64,000 nt of DNA, taken from positions 1-64,000 of the forward strand of contig JAGNKX010000007.1 in NCBI GenBank assembly GCA_017999915.1. Direction: 5' to 3'. Source of the stretch: Spirochaetota bacterium. Lineage in GTDB: Bacteria > Spirochaetota > UBA4802 > UBA5550. The notes under the pieces are model-generated. The model saw nothing but the letters and a program-made list of their open reading frames with translations, did not search any database and had not been told where the DNA came from. Made by a program: the position numbers and the translations under genes. This document shows, piece after piece, positions 1-8,362 of this stretch (positions within the stretch are counted from its first letter, which is position 1; each line of letters begins with the position of its first letter).

Positions 1-77
1 GCAGATAAATTTTAGTTTTTATAGGTTGGGCTATATTGATTTACACAAAAAGAGAGTTATTAGAACCTTGTTAAAAG

Positions 78-118
78 TGTAACCTATGTGCCCAGTTTAA
101 AATGTAACCCATGTGGCC
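78..118. repeat. Paired TGTAACC direct repeats resembling an insertion-sequence end
   Basis: Two near-identical 16-mers, TGTAACCTATGTGCCC at 78-93 and TGTAACCCATGTGGCC at 103-118, lie 25 nt apart. Serial repeats of this kind are typical of transposase-binding ends of IS21/IS481-like elements, but no transposase lies in the window. The rest of the first 231 nt shows no gene. The repeat is seen directly; the IS assignment is inference. Confidence 0.35.
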
Positions 119-231
119 GTTCCAACACTTCTGAACGTACTGGCCGATTATGAGTTAATTCAGAATAATCAGCACAACTCAGCGGAAACAATCAAGAAAT
201 GAAACATGGCCGCCTCTGACGAAAATCGCCG

Positions 232-747
232 TCAGTACGTGGCCTCCAGGGTGAACCTGGCGCCCGGCTGGGCGTAGACCCCGATTATTCTGAAGTTCCC
301 TAACGCGGTGATTCCGGACGCGTTGTCTATGATGGAGCTGCCGGTGCCGGGGAGGGAGGAGCATTGTTCCCAACCGGTGCAGTTCGAGGGCGTACCGGTC
401 CCGCCGTCAACGTCATTCTGGGCCCCCATGGCGATATTGCTGTCGGAATTCCAGGAAATAAGATCGTATCCGAAACTCTCCGTTGATGACGGAGAATGCC
501 TGAAATAGCAGTATCCCGTCGATGAGCCGGTGTACTGGTAATCGATGGGAATCTCGGTGAGGATCACCGTGGGATTACTGACGTTGGTGGAGCATACCTT
601 CGGCAGCGCGTTCAGGAGCATCAGCGTGTTCAGGTTCGAATCGTCCGATTCCTTCTTTGTATCGCATGCCGCGATCGAGAAAAACATGGCCGCGATGACC
701 GTTAATAAGGGAAACGATTTTACGGCGGTGTGTCGATGAATTAACAT
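232..747 (-). CDS. Small secreted lipoprotein, unknown function
   Basis: The 171-residue product has a basic N-terminus, a hydrophobic stretch and a lipobox ending IAAC at about residue 28, so it should be lipid-anchored outside the inner membrane. After the Cys comes a Ser/Asp-rich linker and a short leucine-rich patch (LNTLMLLNALPK), then a Cys-containing, Gly/Ser/Thr-rich domain of about 120 residues that I do not recognise. An AGAGGA ribosome site lies just upstream of the ATG. The protein downstream of the next gene boundary (792-1238) has the same N-terminal plan, so the two may be tandem relatives. No function can be assigned. Confidence 0.75.
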   Translation of the reverse strand: MLIHRHTAVKSFPLLTVIAAMFFSIAACDTKKESDDSNLNTLMLLNALPKVCSTNVSNPTVILTEIPIDYQYTGSSTGYCYFRHSPSSTESFGYDLISWNSDSNIAMGAQNDVDGGTGTPSNCTGWEQCSSLPGTGSSIIDNASGITALGNFRIIGVYAQPGARFTLEATY

Positions 748-791
748 TATGAGTGTCCTCTTATGAGTATGATGAAAGTGTCACATTCTGC

Positions 792-1238
792 TCAGTCTTT
801 CGTTGCTATGCCATAGGAATAAGTACTATTTAAAGTTATCGTATAAGAGCTGCCTGCTGTGAACGTGTAGGCGGTATCGTTGCAGCTGCCCGAAGATGAT
901 TGTGAGTACCACGATACTGTTCCGGCGTCGAAGGACTGGTAGCCGCTGTCAGTGCACGATCCGCCGCTATAGGCCGGAACATACCAGCTGGTGCAGTAGG
1001 TGCTGCTCCCGCAGGAGGAGGGCTTCATCGTAAAGGTTTTAGCGGTCCACCAGTAACAATTCCTGAATCGGATGCTTACGGTCCCGGTTGTCGGGCAACT
1101 GGCTGTAAAACCGCCGGAGCCGGATGCCGCCAAGAGCAGCAGAAGGGCCGATGAATTGTTGTCGCCGCTTTTCGTATCACAGGAGATTATTAATGAAAAA
1201 CATGTAACCAGGATCACCACCGCAGAGATAAATCGCAT
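792..1238 (-). CDS. Small lipoprotein with poly-leucine patch, unknown function
   Basis: The 148-residue product has a signal peptide and a lipobox ending IISC at about residue 20. The mature start is CDTKSGDNNSSALLLLLAAS, matching the C-D-T-K plus leucine-run layout of the neighbour at 232-747. The remainder is rich in Ser, Tyr, Trp and Cys (about eight Cys), suggesting a disulfide-bonded extracytoplasmic domain. A strong GGGAGGA site sits about 6 nt before the ATG. The gap to the next gene is 44 nt on the same strand, so the two genes may be co-transcribed. The family is unknown to me. Leucine runs just after the lipid Cys are common in Leptospira-type lipoproteins. Confidence 0.75.
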   Translation of the reverse strand: MRFISAVVILVTCFSLIISCDTKSGDNNSSALLLLLAASGSGGFTASCPTTGTVSIRFRNCYWWTAKTFTMKPSSCGSSTYCTSWYVPAYSGGSCTDSGYQSFDAGTVSWYSQSSSGSCNDTAYTFTAGSSYTITLNSTYSYGIATKD

Positions 1239-1275
1239 AGAATCCTCCCAACTTAGAATAGTTTATGTTTTTATT

Positions 1276-1427
1276 AACCCGCTCCGGGCGGGTTGGTCGT
1301 CTGTGTAGACTGCTTCAGACTCTTTGAAAATGTGTCATATAACTTCAATAAAATAAATTCAGGCTCTGTCGGCATCGTGGAATATACGTAGGTGATTATT
1401 TTTTTTATCGTGGTAAATACGTAGATG
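1276..1427. repeat. Intergenic hairpin and 21-nt direct repeat
   Basis: The 1239-1584 gap holds a perfect 7-bp hairpin (AACCCGC, 1276-1282, with GCGGGTT, 1288-1294). It also holds a 21-nt direct repeat at 1374-1394 and 1407-1427 (18 of 21 identical, containing ATCGTGG and TACGTAG). The hairpin has no T-run on either side, so it is not a good terminator. The direct repeat resembles serial transposase sites, like the pair at 78-118. No gene is visible in the gap. Confidence 0.4.
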
Positions 1428-1584
1428 GCCGTTTTTATCTCATTTTTTTCGGATAATTTTCAAAAACCGATGGCAGTTATGCTTCAGCGCCTATCGTGAA
1501 TCGATACCGCCCATGACAATCTGCGTATTTTAAACCGGCGTATAAGTATTGACACGGGACGGCCGGGGTTTCCAATATCATGGA

Positions 1585-2697
1585 ATGAAGACCGTTAACG
1601 ACATCAGGGCTGTCATTTATCTCCGTGAAGACAGGGACAATCCCATGGTGGAGCGTTTCCGCGCACTTTCCGGGAAGGATATTGTTGAATGCGCTGACGA
1701 GGGGGCCCTGGAATCGGCGGTTGAGGCGGTGAAGGCCCGGGGAATCCCCTCCAAGGAAGCGGTCATTCTGAAAAAATTCCCGGGCCGCATGTTCCAGAAG
1801 TGCCCCGGCTCGCCGGGCATGATCTGCTGCAATTACCTTTTGGTAAACATCGGCTTTAACTGCCTTTTCAACTGCACCTACTGCTACCTGAACTATTATC
1901 TCAATTCCTACGGCCTTGTGCAGTTCATCAACATAAACGATGCCCTGAAGGAGATCGGGGCCGCCGCCGCTGCTGACCGGGAGAAGGTCTTGCGGATAGG
2001 GTCCGGCGAGTACACCGATTCCCTGATGATGGACGAGATAACGGGTATCGGCGCGGACCTGGTCCGGATAGCGGCGCCATGGCGGAACCTGTTCCTCGAA
2101 TTGAAGACAAAATCGGACAACATCGGCCATCTCCTTGATATCCCGGAGAAGGGCAATGCCGTTCTGGCCTGGTCCCTCAATACGCCGGACAACATAGGCC
2201 TGTACGAGGCGGGATCGGCTTCACTGGAAGAGCGCCTCGCCGCCGCCGCTGCCGCCTGCCGCGCCGGGTACCTGACGGCCTTTCACTTTGACCCCATGAT
2301 CATCCACGACGGCTGGATCGACCGCTATTGCGAGGTGGTGGACCTCCTTTTCCGGAGGGTTGACCCGGCGCGGGTCGCCTGGATATCCCTCGGATGCTTC
2401 CGTTACAGTCCCGGCTTCAGGGAGATCATACAGGACGCCTTTCCGGGCCAGCGCCTCACAGTCGCGGAGCTTTTCCCGGGCCCCGACGGAAAGTACCGGT
2501 ACTTGAAGAAGACCAGGACCGGGGCCTATCGGGCGATGCTTGAAAGGATACGGTCTCACACCGATACTCCTTTCGTGTATCTCTGCATGGAGACTGAAAG
2601 CGTGTGGCGTGAAGTTTTCGGGGTCGAGTATAAGACATCGGAGGATCTGGAGAAAGTCTTTGGGGATCATCTCAAGAGAATGTTTATTACCGATTAA
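1585..2697 (+). CDS. Radical-SAM protein of the spore photoproduct lyase family
   Basis: The cluster-binding motif CLFNCTYC (C-x3-C-x2-C, Cys 93, 97 and 100 counted from the ATG at 1585) sits in a typical SPL-family setting, with an upstream Cys-containing CPGSPG segment and a downstream IGSGEYTDS segment like the SPL S-adenosylmethionine pocket. Length is about 370 residues, slightly over the usual 340. True SPL repairs the spore photoproduct in DNA. Homologues in bacteria that do not form spores have no settled role, and nothing here indicates sporulation. The ATG at 1585 is chosen over an upstream TTG at 1549. Neither has a clear ribosome site. It is transcribed alone. Confidence 0.8.
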   Translation: MKTVNDIRAVIYLREDRDNPMVERFRALSGKDIVECADEGALESAVEAVKARGIPSKEAVILKKFPGRMFQKCPGSPGMICCNYLLVNIGFNCLFNCTYCYLNYYLNSYGLVQFININDALKEIGAAAAADREKVLRIGSGEYTDSLMMDEITGIGADLVRIAAPWRNLFLELKTKSDNIGHLLDIPEKGNAVLAWSLNTPDNIGLYEAGSASLEERLAAAAAACRAGYLTAFHFDPMIIHDGWIDRYCEVVDLLFRRVDPARVAWISLGCFRYSPGFREIIQDAFPGQRLTVAELFPGPDGKYRYLKKTRTGAYRAMLERIRSHTDTPFVYLCMETESVWREVFGVEYKTSEDLEKVFGDHLKRMFITD

Positions 2698-2830
2698 GAA
2701 TTTATCCATTTCATTTGGGAATATAAAAATATAAGTCTTAAAAGATATAGAAAGTAATAATAATTTTTTCTGTCGACGATACAGAATAGAAATCAGGAAT
2801 ATCATTTTTTTATAAATCTGCCCTAAAATC

Positions 2831-3000
2831 ATCCGCCCGCAGGGCGGATACTGATAGGCGCTTGTTGTTTGAGTCCTCACCGAACGGAGCGAAGCGGAGT
2901 GAATGAGGGCGAGTTAAGCGCCGAGGCCGTCGCGCCGATTGAGCGACCGGGGAGAAGGGGAGCCCGAGGGGAGGAGGGCAAGGAGCCCTTCGCCCCTCGG
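2831..3000. repeat. GC-rich intergenic block with nested hairpins
   Basis: The 2698-3134 gap is AT-rich apart from this block. It contains a perfect 8-bp hairpin (ATCCGCCC at 2831-2838 with GGGCGGAT at 2842-2849). It also contains a two-tier hairpin: outer CCGAGGGG 2964-2971 with CCCCTCGG 2993-3000, inner AGGGC 2975-2979 with GCCCT 2985-2989, apical loop AAGGA. The two-tier plan with AGGA at the tip recurs elsewhere in the window. An open frame runs through the block but has low-complexity composition and looks non-coding. Confidence 0.5.
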
Positions 3001-3134
3001 AAAAAAAAGAGACCCGTCCCTGAGGGGCGATTATTATATAAAAAATTAGTTATTAAATTCCTTTATTTTGTTGACCAATTTAAGAAGTTGATGTCCACTA
3101 TTGATTAAAAATAGAGGGAAAAACCTATCGTACA

Positions 3135-4283
3135 ATGGAGATCAAGATCTTGGAAGAGAAGGATTATCGCGAGAGTCAGAGGGAGCTGAAGCAGGTTTCC
3201 GATATGCTCAATCAACTCTACGCGTCGGTTAATATAGAAGGATTAAAGAAAAGAATGGCCGAGCTCCAGGAGCAGACCCATCGGGAGGATTTCTGGCAGA
3301 ACAAGGAGGTCTTCACAAAGACCAACCAGGAGATCAGCGGCCTGAAAAGAAGGGTGGACCCCTTCGTGAGCCTGATGACCGAGGTGAGGGATACGGCCGA
3401 GCTCTTCGAGATGGCGCTCCAGGACAAGGATATCGACGTCCTCACCGAGCTGTCGGAGAAGATAGAAGGGTACCGGAAAAAATTCGACGAGATTGAAACG
3501 CTGGAGCTCCTGTCCGGGGAAGACGATTTCAACAACGCCTTCATAACGATACACCCCGGCGCCGGCGGCACTGAATCGCAGGATTGGGCCAACATGCTGT
3601 TCCGCATGTATTTCCGCTGGGGAGAGCAGAAAGGCTTCGCGGTGGAGTTCATCGATTACACTCCCGGTGAAGAGGCGGGGATCAAGAGTGCCACCATGCT
3701 GGTCAAGGGCGAGTACGCCTTCGGCCTTCTGAAATGCGAGCGCGGCATCCACCGCCTGGTGCGCATCTCCCCCTTTGACTCGAACAAGAGGCGCCACACC
3801 TCCTTCGCCTCCGTGGAGGTCATTCCCGAGGTGGCCGAGGACATCGATATAGAGATAAAGGAATCGGACCTCAGGATCGATACCTACCGTTCCTCAGGGG
3901 CCGGGGGCCAGCACGTCAACAAGACCGATTCCGCGGTCCGTATCACCCACCTTCCCACGGGGATCGTGACCCAGTGCCAGAACGAGCGGTCCCAGCACAA
4001 GAACAAGGCCTTCGCCATGAAGGTCCTCAAGGCGCGCCTCTACGAGCTGAGGAAGCGCGAATTCGAGGAAAAGCAGCAGGAGAAGATCGGCCAGAAGCAG
4101 GATATCTCCTGGGGCCACCAGATACGCTCCTACGTGTTCCAGCCCTACACCCTGGTCAAGGACCACCGGACGGGCGAGGAGACCGGGAGCGTCGATTACG
4201 TGTTTGACGGAGATATCGACCGTTTTATTTACGCCTACCTGCGGGGCAAGCGGACTTCCGACCAGGGACTTCCGCAGGAGTGA
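3135..4283 (+). CDS. prfB: Peptide chain release factor 2
   Basis: RF2 recognises UAA and UGA stop codons and triggers peptidyl-tRNA hydrolysis on the ribosome. The anticodon-mimic tripeptide SPF is at residues 212-214 (ISPFDSNKRRHTSF). The catalytic GGQ is at residues 257-259 in SSGAGGQHVNKTDSAV. At 382 residues with an N-terminal coiled region it is slightly longer than the E. coli protein. The gene is one continuous frame: there is no in-frame UGA or CUU-UGA slippery site near codon 25, so the classic autoregulatory frameshift is absent. The ATG is preceded by a rather distant GAGGG. Two unknown genes follow on the same strand after 22 nt, probably in one transcript. Confidence 0.97.
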   Translation: MEIKILEEKDYRESQRELKQVSDMLNQLYASVNIEGLKKRMAELQEQTHREDFWQNKEVFTKTNQEISGLKRRVDPFVSLMTEVRDTAELFEMALQDKDIDVLTELSEKIEGYRKKFDEIETLELLSGEDDFNNAFITIHPGAGGTESQDWANMLFRMYFRWGEQKGFAVEFIDYTPGEEAGIKSATMLVKGEYAFGLLKCERGIHRLVRISPFDSNKRRHTSFASVEVIPEVAEDIDIEIKESDLRIDTYRSSGAGGQHVNKTDSAVRITHLPTGIVTQCQNERSQHKNKAFAMKVLKARLYELRKREFEEKQQEKIGQKQDISWGHQIRSYVFQPYTLVKDHRTGEETGSVDYVFDGDIDRFIYAYLRGKRTSDQGLPQE

Positions 4284-4305
4284 CGGACATGAATGAGCGG
4301 CCGCT

Positions 4306-5163
4306 ATGAAGGTAACCATAGAACAATTATCCCGCCTGTTCGACAGGTACGGCGAAAACCTTGACGTCAAGTATTTCGACGACATCCTCGTAAAGGAGAG
4401 CTGTTATCTCTCAACCGACCTGGTCCTGAAGTCGCACCTCCCGCGCCTTGCCGAAAACGGCATTTCCGAGATAGAGGTCTTTTTCACGCCGACCCTCTAT
4501 GATCATCTTACCCAGGATTTCCCGGTCGAGTTCCGGAAGCCCTTCGGCCGCTGCACGATGAGCGAGATGGACAGGAAACTGGAGGAGCTGCGGGACGCCA
4601 ACACCCAGTCGAAGCGCAAGCGCTATCTACGCTGGATCGGCGAGATCTACGGCGTGGACAAGAACCTGGGCAAGCGCATCATTCTCCTTCGCAACAACGA
4701 GCCGGTCGATTTCAAGAAGTGGAACAACCTGAAGCGGGAGGTGGACCGGAACCATTATTTCCATTACCGCAATTCCGAGGTGGCCGTCATAATTTTCGTC
4801 GACCTCAAGGTGGCGCGCCAGAAAGAATACATAGAGCGTTTCAAGATAAATACCGATCTCATATCCCTTATCGTGTCGAAGAGCCAGGAGCCCGGCAACG
4901 TCATAGCACCGGATTTCATAGCCACCGAGGACGTCATCTCGGTGACCGAGCCGGGGATGCTCCTCGAGGAGTACATCAGGTCGAACGCGCGGCTCATCAT
5001 CATCGGGGAGAAGCTTGACGATTTCTACAAGCGGGCCCTTCTCCAGGTGCGCAATTACGATAAGTTCGTGCGGCTCCTGGTGGTGCCGTCCATTGATCAC
5101 AGCAACTGCCACGACTTTTTCCGCCAGGTGAATCTTGTCTATAACAACGACCGGTGGCTCTAG
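4306..5163 (+). CDS. Conserved-looking cytoplasmic protein, unknown function
   Basis: The 285-residue protein has no signal peptide or membrane segment. It starts 22 nt after prfB and ends 37 nt before the next gene, so the three probably form an operon. The sequence is charged and mixed alpha/beta with no motif I recognise. It has a basic, Arg/Lys-rich centre (around residues 95-150, including QSKRKRYLRWIGEIYG) and an acidic, Ile-rich C-terminal half. Composition and codon use match neighbouring core genes, which supports a genuine gene. Confidence 0.75.
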   Translation: MKVTIEQLSRLFDRYGENLDVKYFDDILVKESCYLSTDLVLKSHLPRLAENGISEIEVFFTPTLYDHLTQDFPVEFRKPFGRCTMSEMDRKLEELRDANTQSKRKRYLRWIGEIYGVDKNLGKRIILLRNNEPVDFKKWNNLKREVDRNHYFHYRNSEVAVIIFVDLKVARQKEYIERFKINTDLISLIVSKSQEPGNVIAPDFIATEDVISVTEPGMLLEEYIRSNARLIIIGEKLDDFYKRALLQVRNYDKFVRLLVVPSIDHSNCHDFFRQVNLVYNNDRWL

Positions 5164-5200
5164 GGACGGGGTATTTCGCATAGTAAAAACCGGAGGGCCT

Positions 5201-6106
5201 ATGCCAGCTAAAAACAAATTCTCGAAATATCTGCAGCCGATGGATTTCAGCTCGTCCATTGAAAAGGAGATGGGAAGCATCGATTTCGGGTCGATCATGC
5301 CCGATTCCGCCCGCCGGAAGGAAAAGCTTTTCCTCAGGTCCTTCAAGGGCGAGGACCTTTACAAGATAATGGCCGACGTCAAGCTCATCGCCCACCTCGA
5401 GGCCAAGGGCTTCAGCGACCTTAAGGTGGAGGTGGACGTCGACGACGCCTATGTCCATTACATGAAGCTGTACTACAGGGATGTCGATCCTGACAATATC
5501 CTGCTGGACCTCAGGCTGAGCGAGTCCCGCTTTGTGCCGGAAAAGGAGTTCTTCGAGGACGATTCGATCCACACCTATGACATGGTCGTCATAGAATGGC
5601 TCTCGGCGCAGAATCCGCTGCATAAATTCAACAAGGACAAGCCCCAGCTTCCCGGCCAGAAGTCCCCGGGCCTGGGGATCCTGAATTACTGCTTCGAGAT
5701 GATGTACGTCGTGGCCCGTGAGGTGATCAAGGACGGGTTTCTCGACATCCCCGACCACATGCACGGCGCCATCATGTATTCCAGGAAATTCAAGTTTTTC
5801 AACCCCGCCCACGAGGGGATACTCCGGGCCATCATGAGGGACCTGGGCAAGTATTCCCTCTCCGACATATCCTGGGGCATCATCACCCAGACCATCATAG
5901 AGGAATACAAGAACCAGCCCCAGGCCTATGCGCCGTCGGAACAGGTATTCTACGTCTCCGACCGTATGAGGGACTACTTCCGCTCGAAAAAGTACACGAC
6001 CGTGTACAACAAGTATTTCAGGCGCAAGCATTACCGCTTCGAATACGACGAGATGATCAAGCGCAGGGAATCGATGCTGAAAAATAAAAACATCGTGGAC
6101 CTGTAG
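5201..6106 (+). CDS. Conserved-looking cytoplasmic protein, unknown function
   Basis: I start this gene at the ATG at 5201 because it has a near-ideal GGAGGG site (5192-5197) 3 nt upstream. A longer reading from 5135 would overlap the preceding gene. The 301-residue product has no signal or transmembrane segment. It is rich in Asp, Tyr and Lys, with an aromatic and basic C-terminus (FRRKHYRFEYDEMIKRRES). No family is recognised. It is the third gene of the prfB run and converges with the flagellar pair, leaving only 2 nt between the two stop codons. Confidence 0.75.
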   Translation: MPAKNKFSKYLQPMDFSSSIEKEMGSIDFGSIMPDSARRKEKLFLRSFKGEDLYKIMADVKLIAHLEAKGFSDLKVEVDVDDAYVHYMKLYYRDVDPDNILLDLRLSESRFVPEKEFFEDDSIHTYDMVVIEWLSAQNPLHKFNKDKPQLPGQKSPGLGILNYCFEMMYVVAREVIKDGFLDIPDHMHGAIMYSRKFKFFNPAHEGILRAIMRDLGKYSLSDISWGIITQTIIEEYKNQPQAYAPSEQVFYVSDRMRDYFRSKKYTTVYNKYFRRKHYRFEYDEMIKRRESMLKNKNIVDL

Positions 6107-6108
6107 TA

Positions 6109-6576
6109 TCACCGGCCGGAGCGGCCGTCGTCCGCCCCGCCGGCCTCCTTCAGCCTGGAGAGACGCGAGAGATCGTCTATGCTGTTCCTGATCTCCTCCG
6201 ACGCCGTCTCCATCAGGCCCAGCAATTCCTTCCGTTTTTCGAAGAGGGTTTTCACTGTCCCATGGACCTGTTCCCGCGCCGCGATGAGCCCGACCGCGTC
6301 GCCGCTGCCGCGGAGGATGTCGTAGAGCGTTTTCCGGCGCGTCCCGACGAGGGACGCGAGGGACGCTTCCTCCTTCGCTATGTCGAAATCGACGGCGTCG
6401 ATATCGTCGATGACGCCGCCGTCCGTGCCGATGATCTCCATCGCCTTTTCGAGGTTGCCAGATCTGCAGTAATGAAGTTTGTCGGATTCGCTCAGGAGCA
6501 GTGCGTTCAGCAGTTGAAGCTTCGTCGTATAGAGCCGGACGAGGCCGGAGACCATTGAAGCCGCGTCATCCCTCAA
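6109..6576 (-). CDS. FlgN/FliT-like flagellar export chaperone
   Basis: The 155-residue, almost wholly helical product starts inside the end of fliS (11-nt overlap), so translation is probably coupled. FlgN and FliT are small helical chaperones that hold hook-filament junction or cap proteins before export. The length, predicted helix, amphipathic heptads (KLQLLNALLLSESDKLHYCR) and position right after fliS fit this role. The sequence itself is too variable to name the substrate. The C-terminus is Gly/Arg/Asp-rich and probably disordered. Confidence 0.6.
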   Translation of the reverse strand: MRDDAASMVSGLVRLYTTKLQLLNALLLSESDKLHYCRSGNLEKAMEIIGTDGGVIDDIDAVDFDIAKEEASLASLVGTRRKTLYDILRGSGDAVGLIAAREQVHGTVKTLFEKRKELLGLMETASEEIRNSIDDLSRLSRLKEAGGADDGRSGR

Positions 6577-7000
6577 CGCTGAAGCTTCCTTTGGCTCCCA
6601 CGTTGGTCTTGTCCGCCGTGGTCTCGTTGGCGGAGACCTTGTCCCAGGCGTCCCTGAGGTCCTTGATGAGCTTCAGGACGCCTTTTATGGTTTCGGGGTC
6701 TTTCTTGATGTTCGCTTCCAGGAGGACTTTCTTGAAGTAGAGGTACAGGTTGAAGAGGTTCTGCGATATCTCGCCGCCGTCCCTCATGTTCAGGGAAAGG
6801 AGGAGCTCGGTGATGATGTCCTGGGCCTTGATGATGTTGTTGTTGGCCACGTCGTAGGTTTTCGGGTTCATGTTCTCGATGGCGATGTTGAGGAACTTGA
6901 TGATCCCGTCATAGAGCATGACGATCAATTTCCCCTGGTTTGCCGTGGCGATCTGGGTCTTCTTATATTCGTTGAAAGGATTCTTTTCGGGCAAGGCCAT
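6566..7000 (-). CDS. fliS: Flagellar export chaperone FliS
   Basis: FliS binds the C-terminal helix of flagellin in the cytoplasm, stops it polymerising early and passes it to the type III export gate. The 144-residue product carries the family signature Y-x3-QIATANQGKLIVMLYDGIIKFL near residues 12-37 and then four amphipathic helices. It is first in a two-gene minus-strand unit with the FlgN/FliT-like gene. No flagellin or fliD lies in the window, so the flagellar genes are split across the genome. The tail after about residue 125 is Thr/Asn/Gly-rich and looks disordered. Confidence 0.9.
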   Translation of the reverse strand: MALPEKNPFNEYKKTQIATANQGKLIVMLYDGIIKFLNIAIENMNPKTYDVANNNIIKAQDIITELLLSLNMRDGGEISQNLFNLYLYFKKVLLEANIKKDPETIKGVLKLIKDLRDAWDKVSANETTADKTNVGAKGSFSVEG

Positions 7001-7330
7001 TGATTCCCCCGGTCTGTCATAGTTATGGGCGTCATGGACGCTCCCTGCCGACCCTGCGCGGCCGGCATTCTCGCGTCAAAACGTCAGATCCTGTTCTATT
7101 ATCGTATTAATATGCATCAATCTGAATTATTAATTCCCAGCGGGAGAGTATCTTTTAATAATTAATATACGGAACTTTCCAATAATAGACAAATTTAAAT
7201 TCATCTTATATGAAAATAAATATCTGTTGGTCCCTTCCCGGGGGCGGAATAACGGGCTGGCCCGTCCGTTGCCGGCAAGCCGTGGAAATCTTATGGCGAT
7301 CGCTAAAAAATGCCCGGAACCGCGCGGCGC
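7001..7330. other. Intergenic region upstream of fliS, no gene
   Basis: The 330-nt gap between fliS (5' end) and purC (3' end) is very AT-rich at 7095-7225, which is where the fliS promoter should lie. I could not fit a convincing sigma-28 or sigma-70 box. A short ACGGGC/GCCCGT palindrome lies at 7252-7265 with a 2-nt centre. No RNA gene or open frame of note is visible. Confidence 0.5.
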
Positions 7331-8218
7331 CTACTTGCTGAAAATCGCCTCGATCCTCCTGAGGATCTCATGGTATTTTTCCAGGGTCTTTGAAACGATC
7401 TCGTCCGGCAGGGGGGGAGGCGGCGAGTTCTTGTCCCAGGCGGTTGTTTCCAGGTAGTCCCGGATATACTGCTTGTCGAAGCTCACCGGAGAGGTTCCGA
7501 CCCGGTAGGACTCTTCGTCCCAGAAACGGGAGCTGTCGGGCGTAAGGACCTCGTCGATGAGGATGATCTCGTTGTCGGCGAAGCCGAACTCGAGCTTGGT
7601 ATCGGCAAGGATGATCCCCTGGCGTATCATCATGTCCCGGGCGAACTCGTAGATCCGGAGGGTCGTTTCGCCGAGGCGGTAGGCGAGCTCATCGCCGAGC
7701 TTGGCGCGCATCACGTCGACCGGGACGTTGATGTCATGGCCCGAATCTTCCTTCGTGGCAGGGGTGAAAAGGGGCGCATCCAGTTTTTGCGCGAGCTGGA
7801 GGCCGGCCGGCAGGGTTATGCCGCAGACCGATCCCTTTTCCTGGTAGTCCTTCCACCCGGTTCCGATGATATAGCCCCGGGCGATGCATTCGAAGTCGAT
7901 ACGCTCCGTTTTGCGCACGATGACGGAGCGGTCTTTCAGGATCTCGGGGAAGTCGCAGAAGGGCTTCGGGAAATTGGCGACGTTGTCCTCGACGATGTGG
8001 TTCTTGATGACCTTTATGTTCTTGAACCAGAGGTTCGAGATCTTGTTCAGGATAATGCCCTTGCCGGGGATGCCGTTGGGAAACACGTGGTCAAAGGCCG
8101 ATATGCGGTCGGTCGAGACTATGAGGAGATGCTCCTTGTCGACGGTGTACAGGTCGCGGACCTTGCCGCTGTATTTCTTTTTGACGCCTGGTATCTTAAA
8201 GCTGACCAGTGGTTCCAT
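7331..8218 (-). CDS. purC: Phosphoribosylaminoimidazole-succinocarboxamide synthase
   Basis: SAICAR synthase joins aspartate to CAIR with ATP in de novo purine synthesis. Family motifs are clear: the N-terminal GKVRDLY phosphate-binding segment, STDRISAFDHV, the conserved ARGYIIGTGWKDY, and the late DEVLTPDSSRFW aspartate/metal segment. The 295-residue length fits the longer SAICAR-synthase branch rather than the roughly 235-residue E. coli type. It stands alone, with no other pur gene nearby and no purine riboswitch that I can see upstream. The C-terminal run of four prolines is unusual but harmless. Confidence 0.95.
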   Translation of the reverse strand: MEPLVSFKIPGVKKKYSGKVRDLYTVDKEHLLIVSTDRISAFDHVFPNGIPGKGIILNKISNLWFKNIKVIKNHIVEDNVANFPKPFCDFPEILKDRSVIVRKTERIDFECIARGYIIGTGWKDYQEKGSVCGITLPAGLQLAQKLDAPLFTPATKEDSGHDINVPVDVMRAKLGDELAYRLGETTLRIYEFARDMMIRQGIILADTKLEFGFADNEIILIDEVLTPDSSRFWDEESYRVGTSPVSFDKQYIRDYLETTAWDKNSPPPPLPDEIVSKTLEKYHEILRRIEAIFSK

Positions 8219-8362
8219 AGGGGTCTCCCGGTTTTTTATGGAGCGTGATTATAGGGATAATGACAAAAATCCTCTACTGATATTTTATGTCGTATCATGG
8301 CGTATTTTGTCAACAAAAAGTAAGTCGGGTTGGGCATTTTCCAATCAAATTATTGAGATGGA

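Noticed and set aside
2869-3108. A 79-codon open frame before prfB
   Set aside because: It lies in the nested-hairpin GC-rich block and encodes a low-complexity Glu/Arg/Gly peptide. It is repeat sequence, not a gene.
5000-6112. A 370-codon minus-strand frame over two plus-strand genes
   Set aside because: It covers the end of one gene and all of the next, where the plus-strand frames have ribosome sites and normal composition. It is a shadow of GC-rich codons.
8219-8362. Purine riboswitch or other leader RNA before purC
   Set aside because: No conserved purine-riboswitch core could be found in the sequence upstream of purC on the minus strand.
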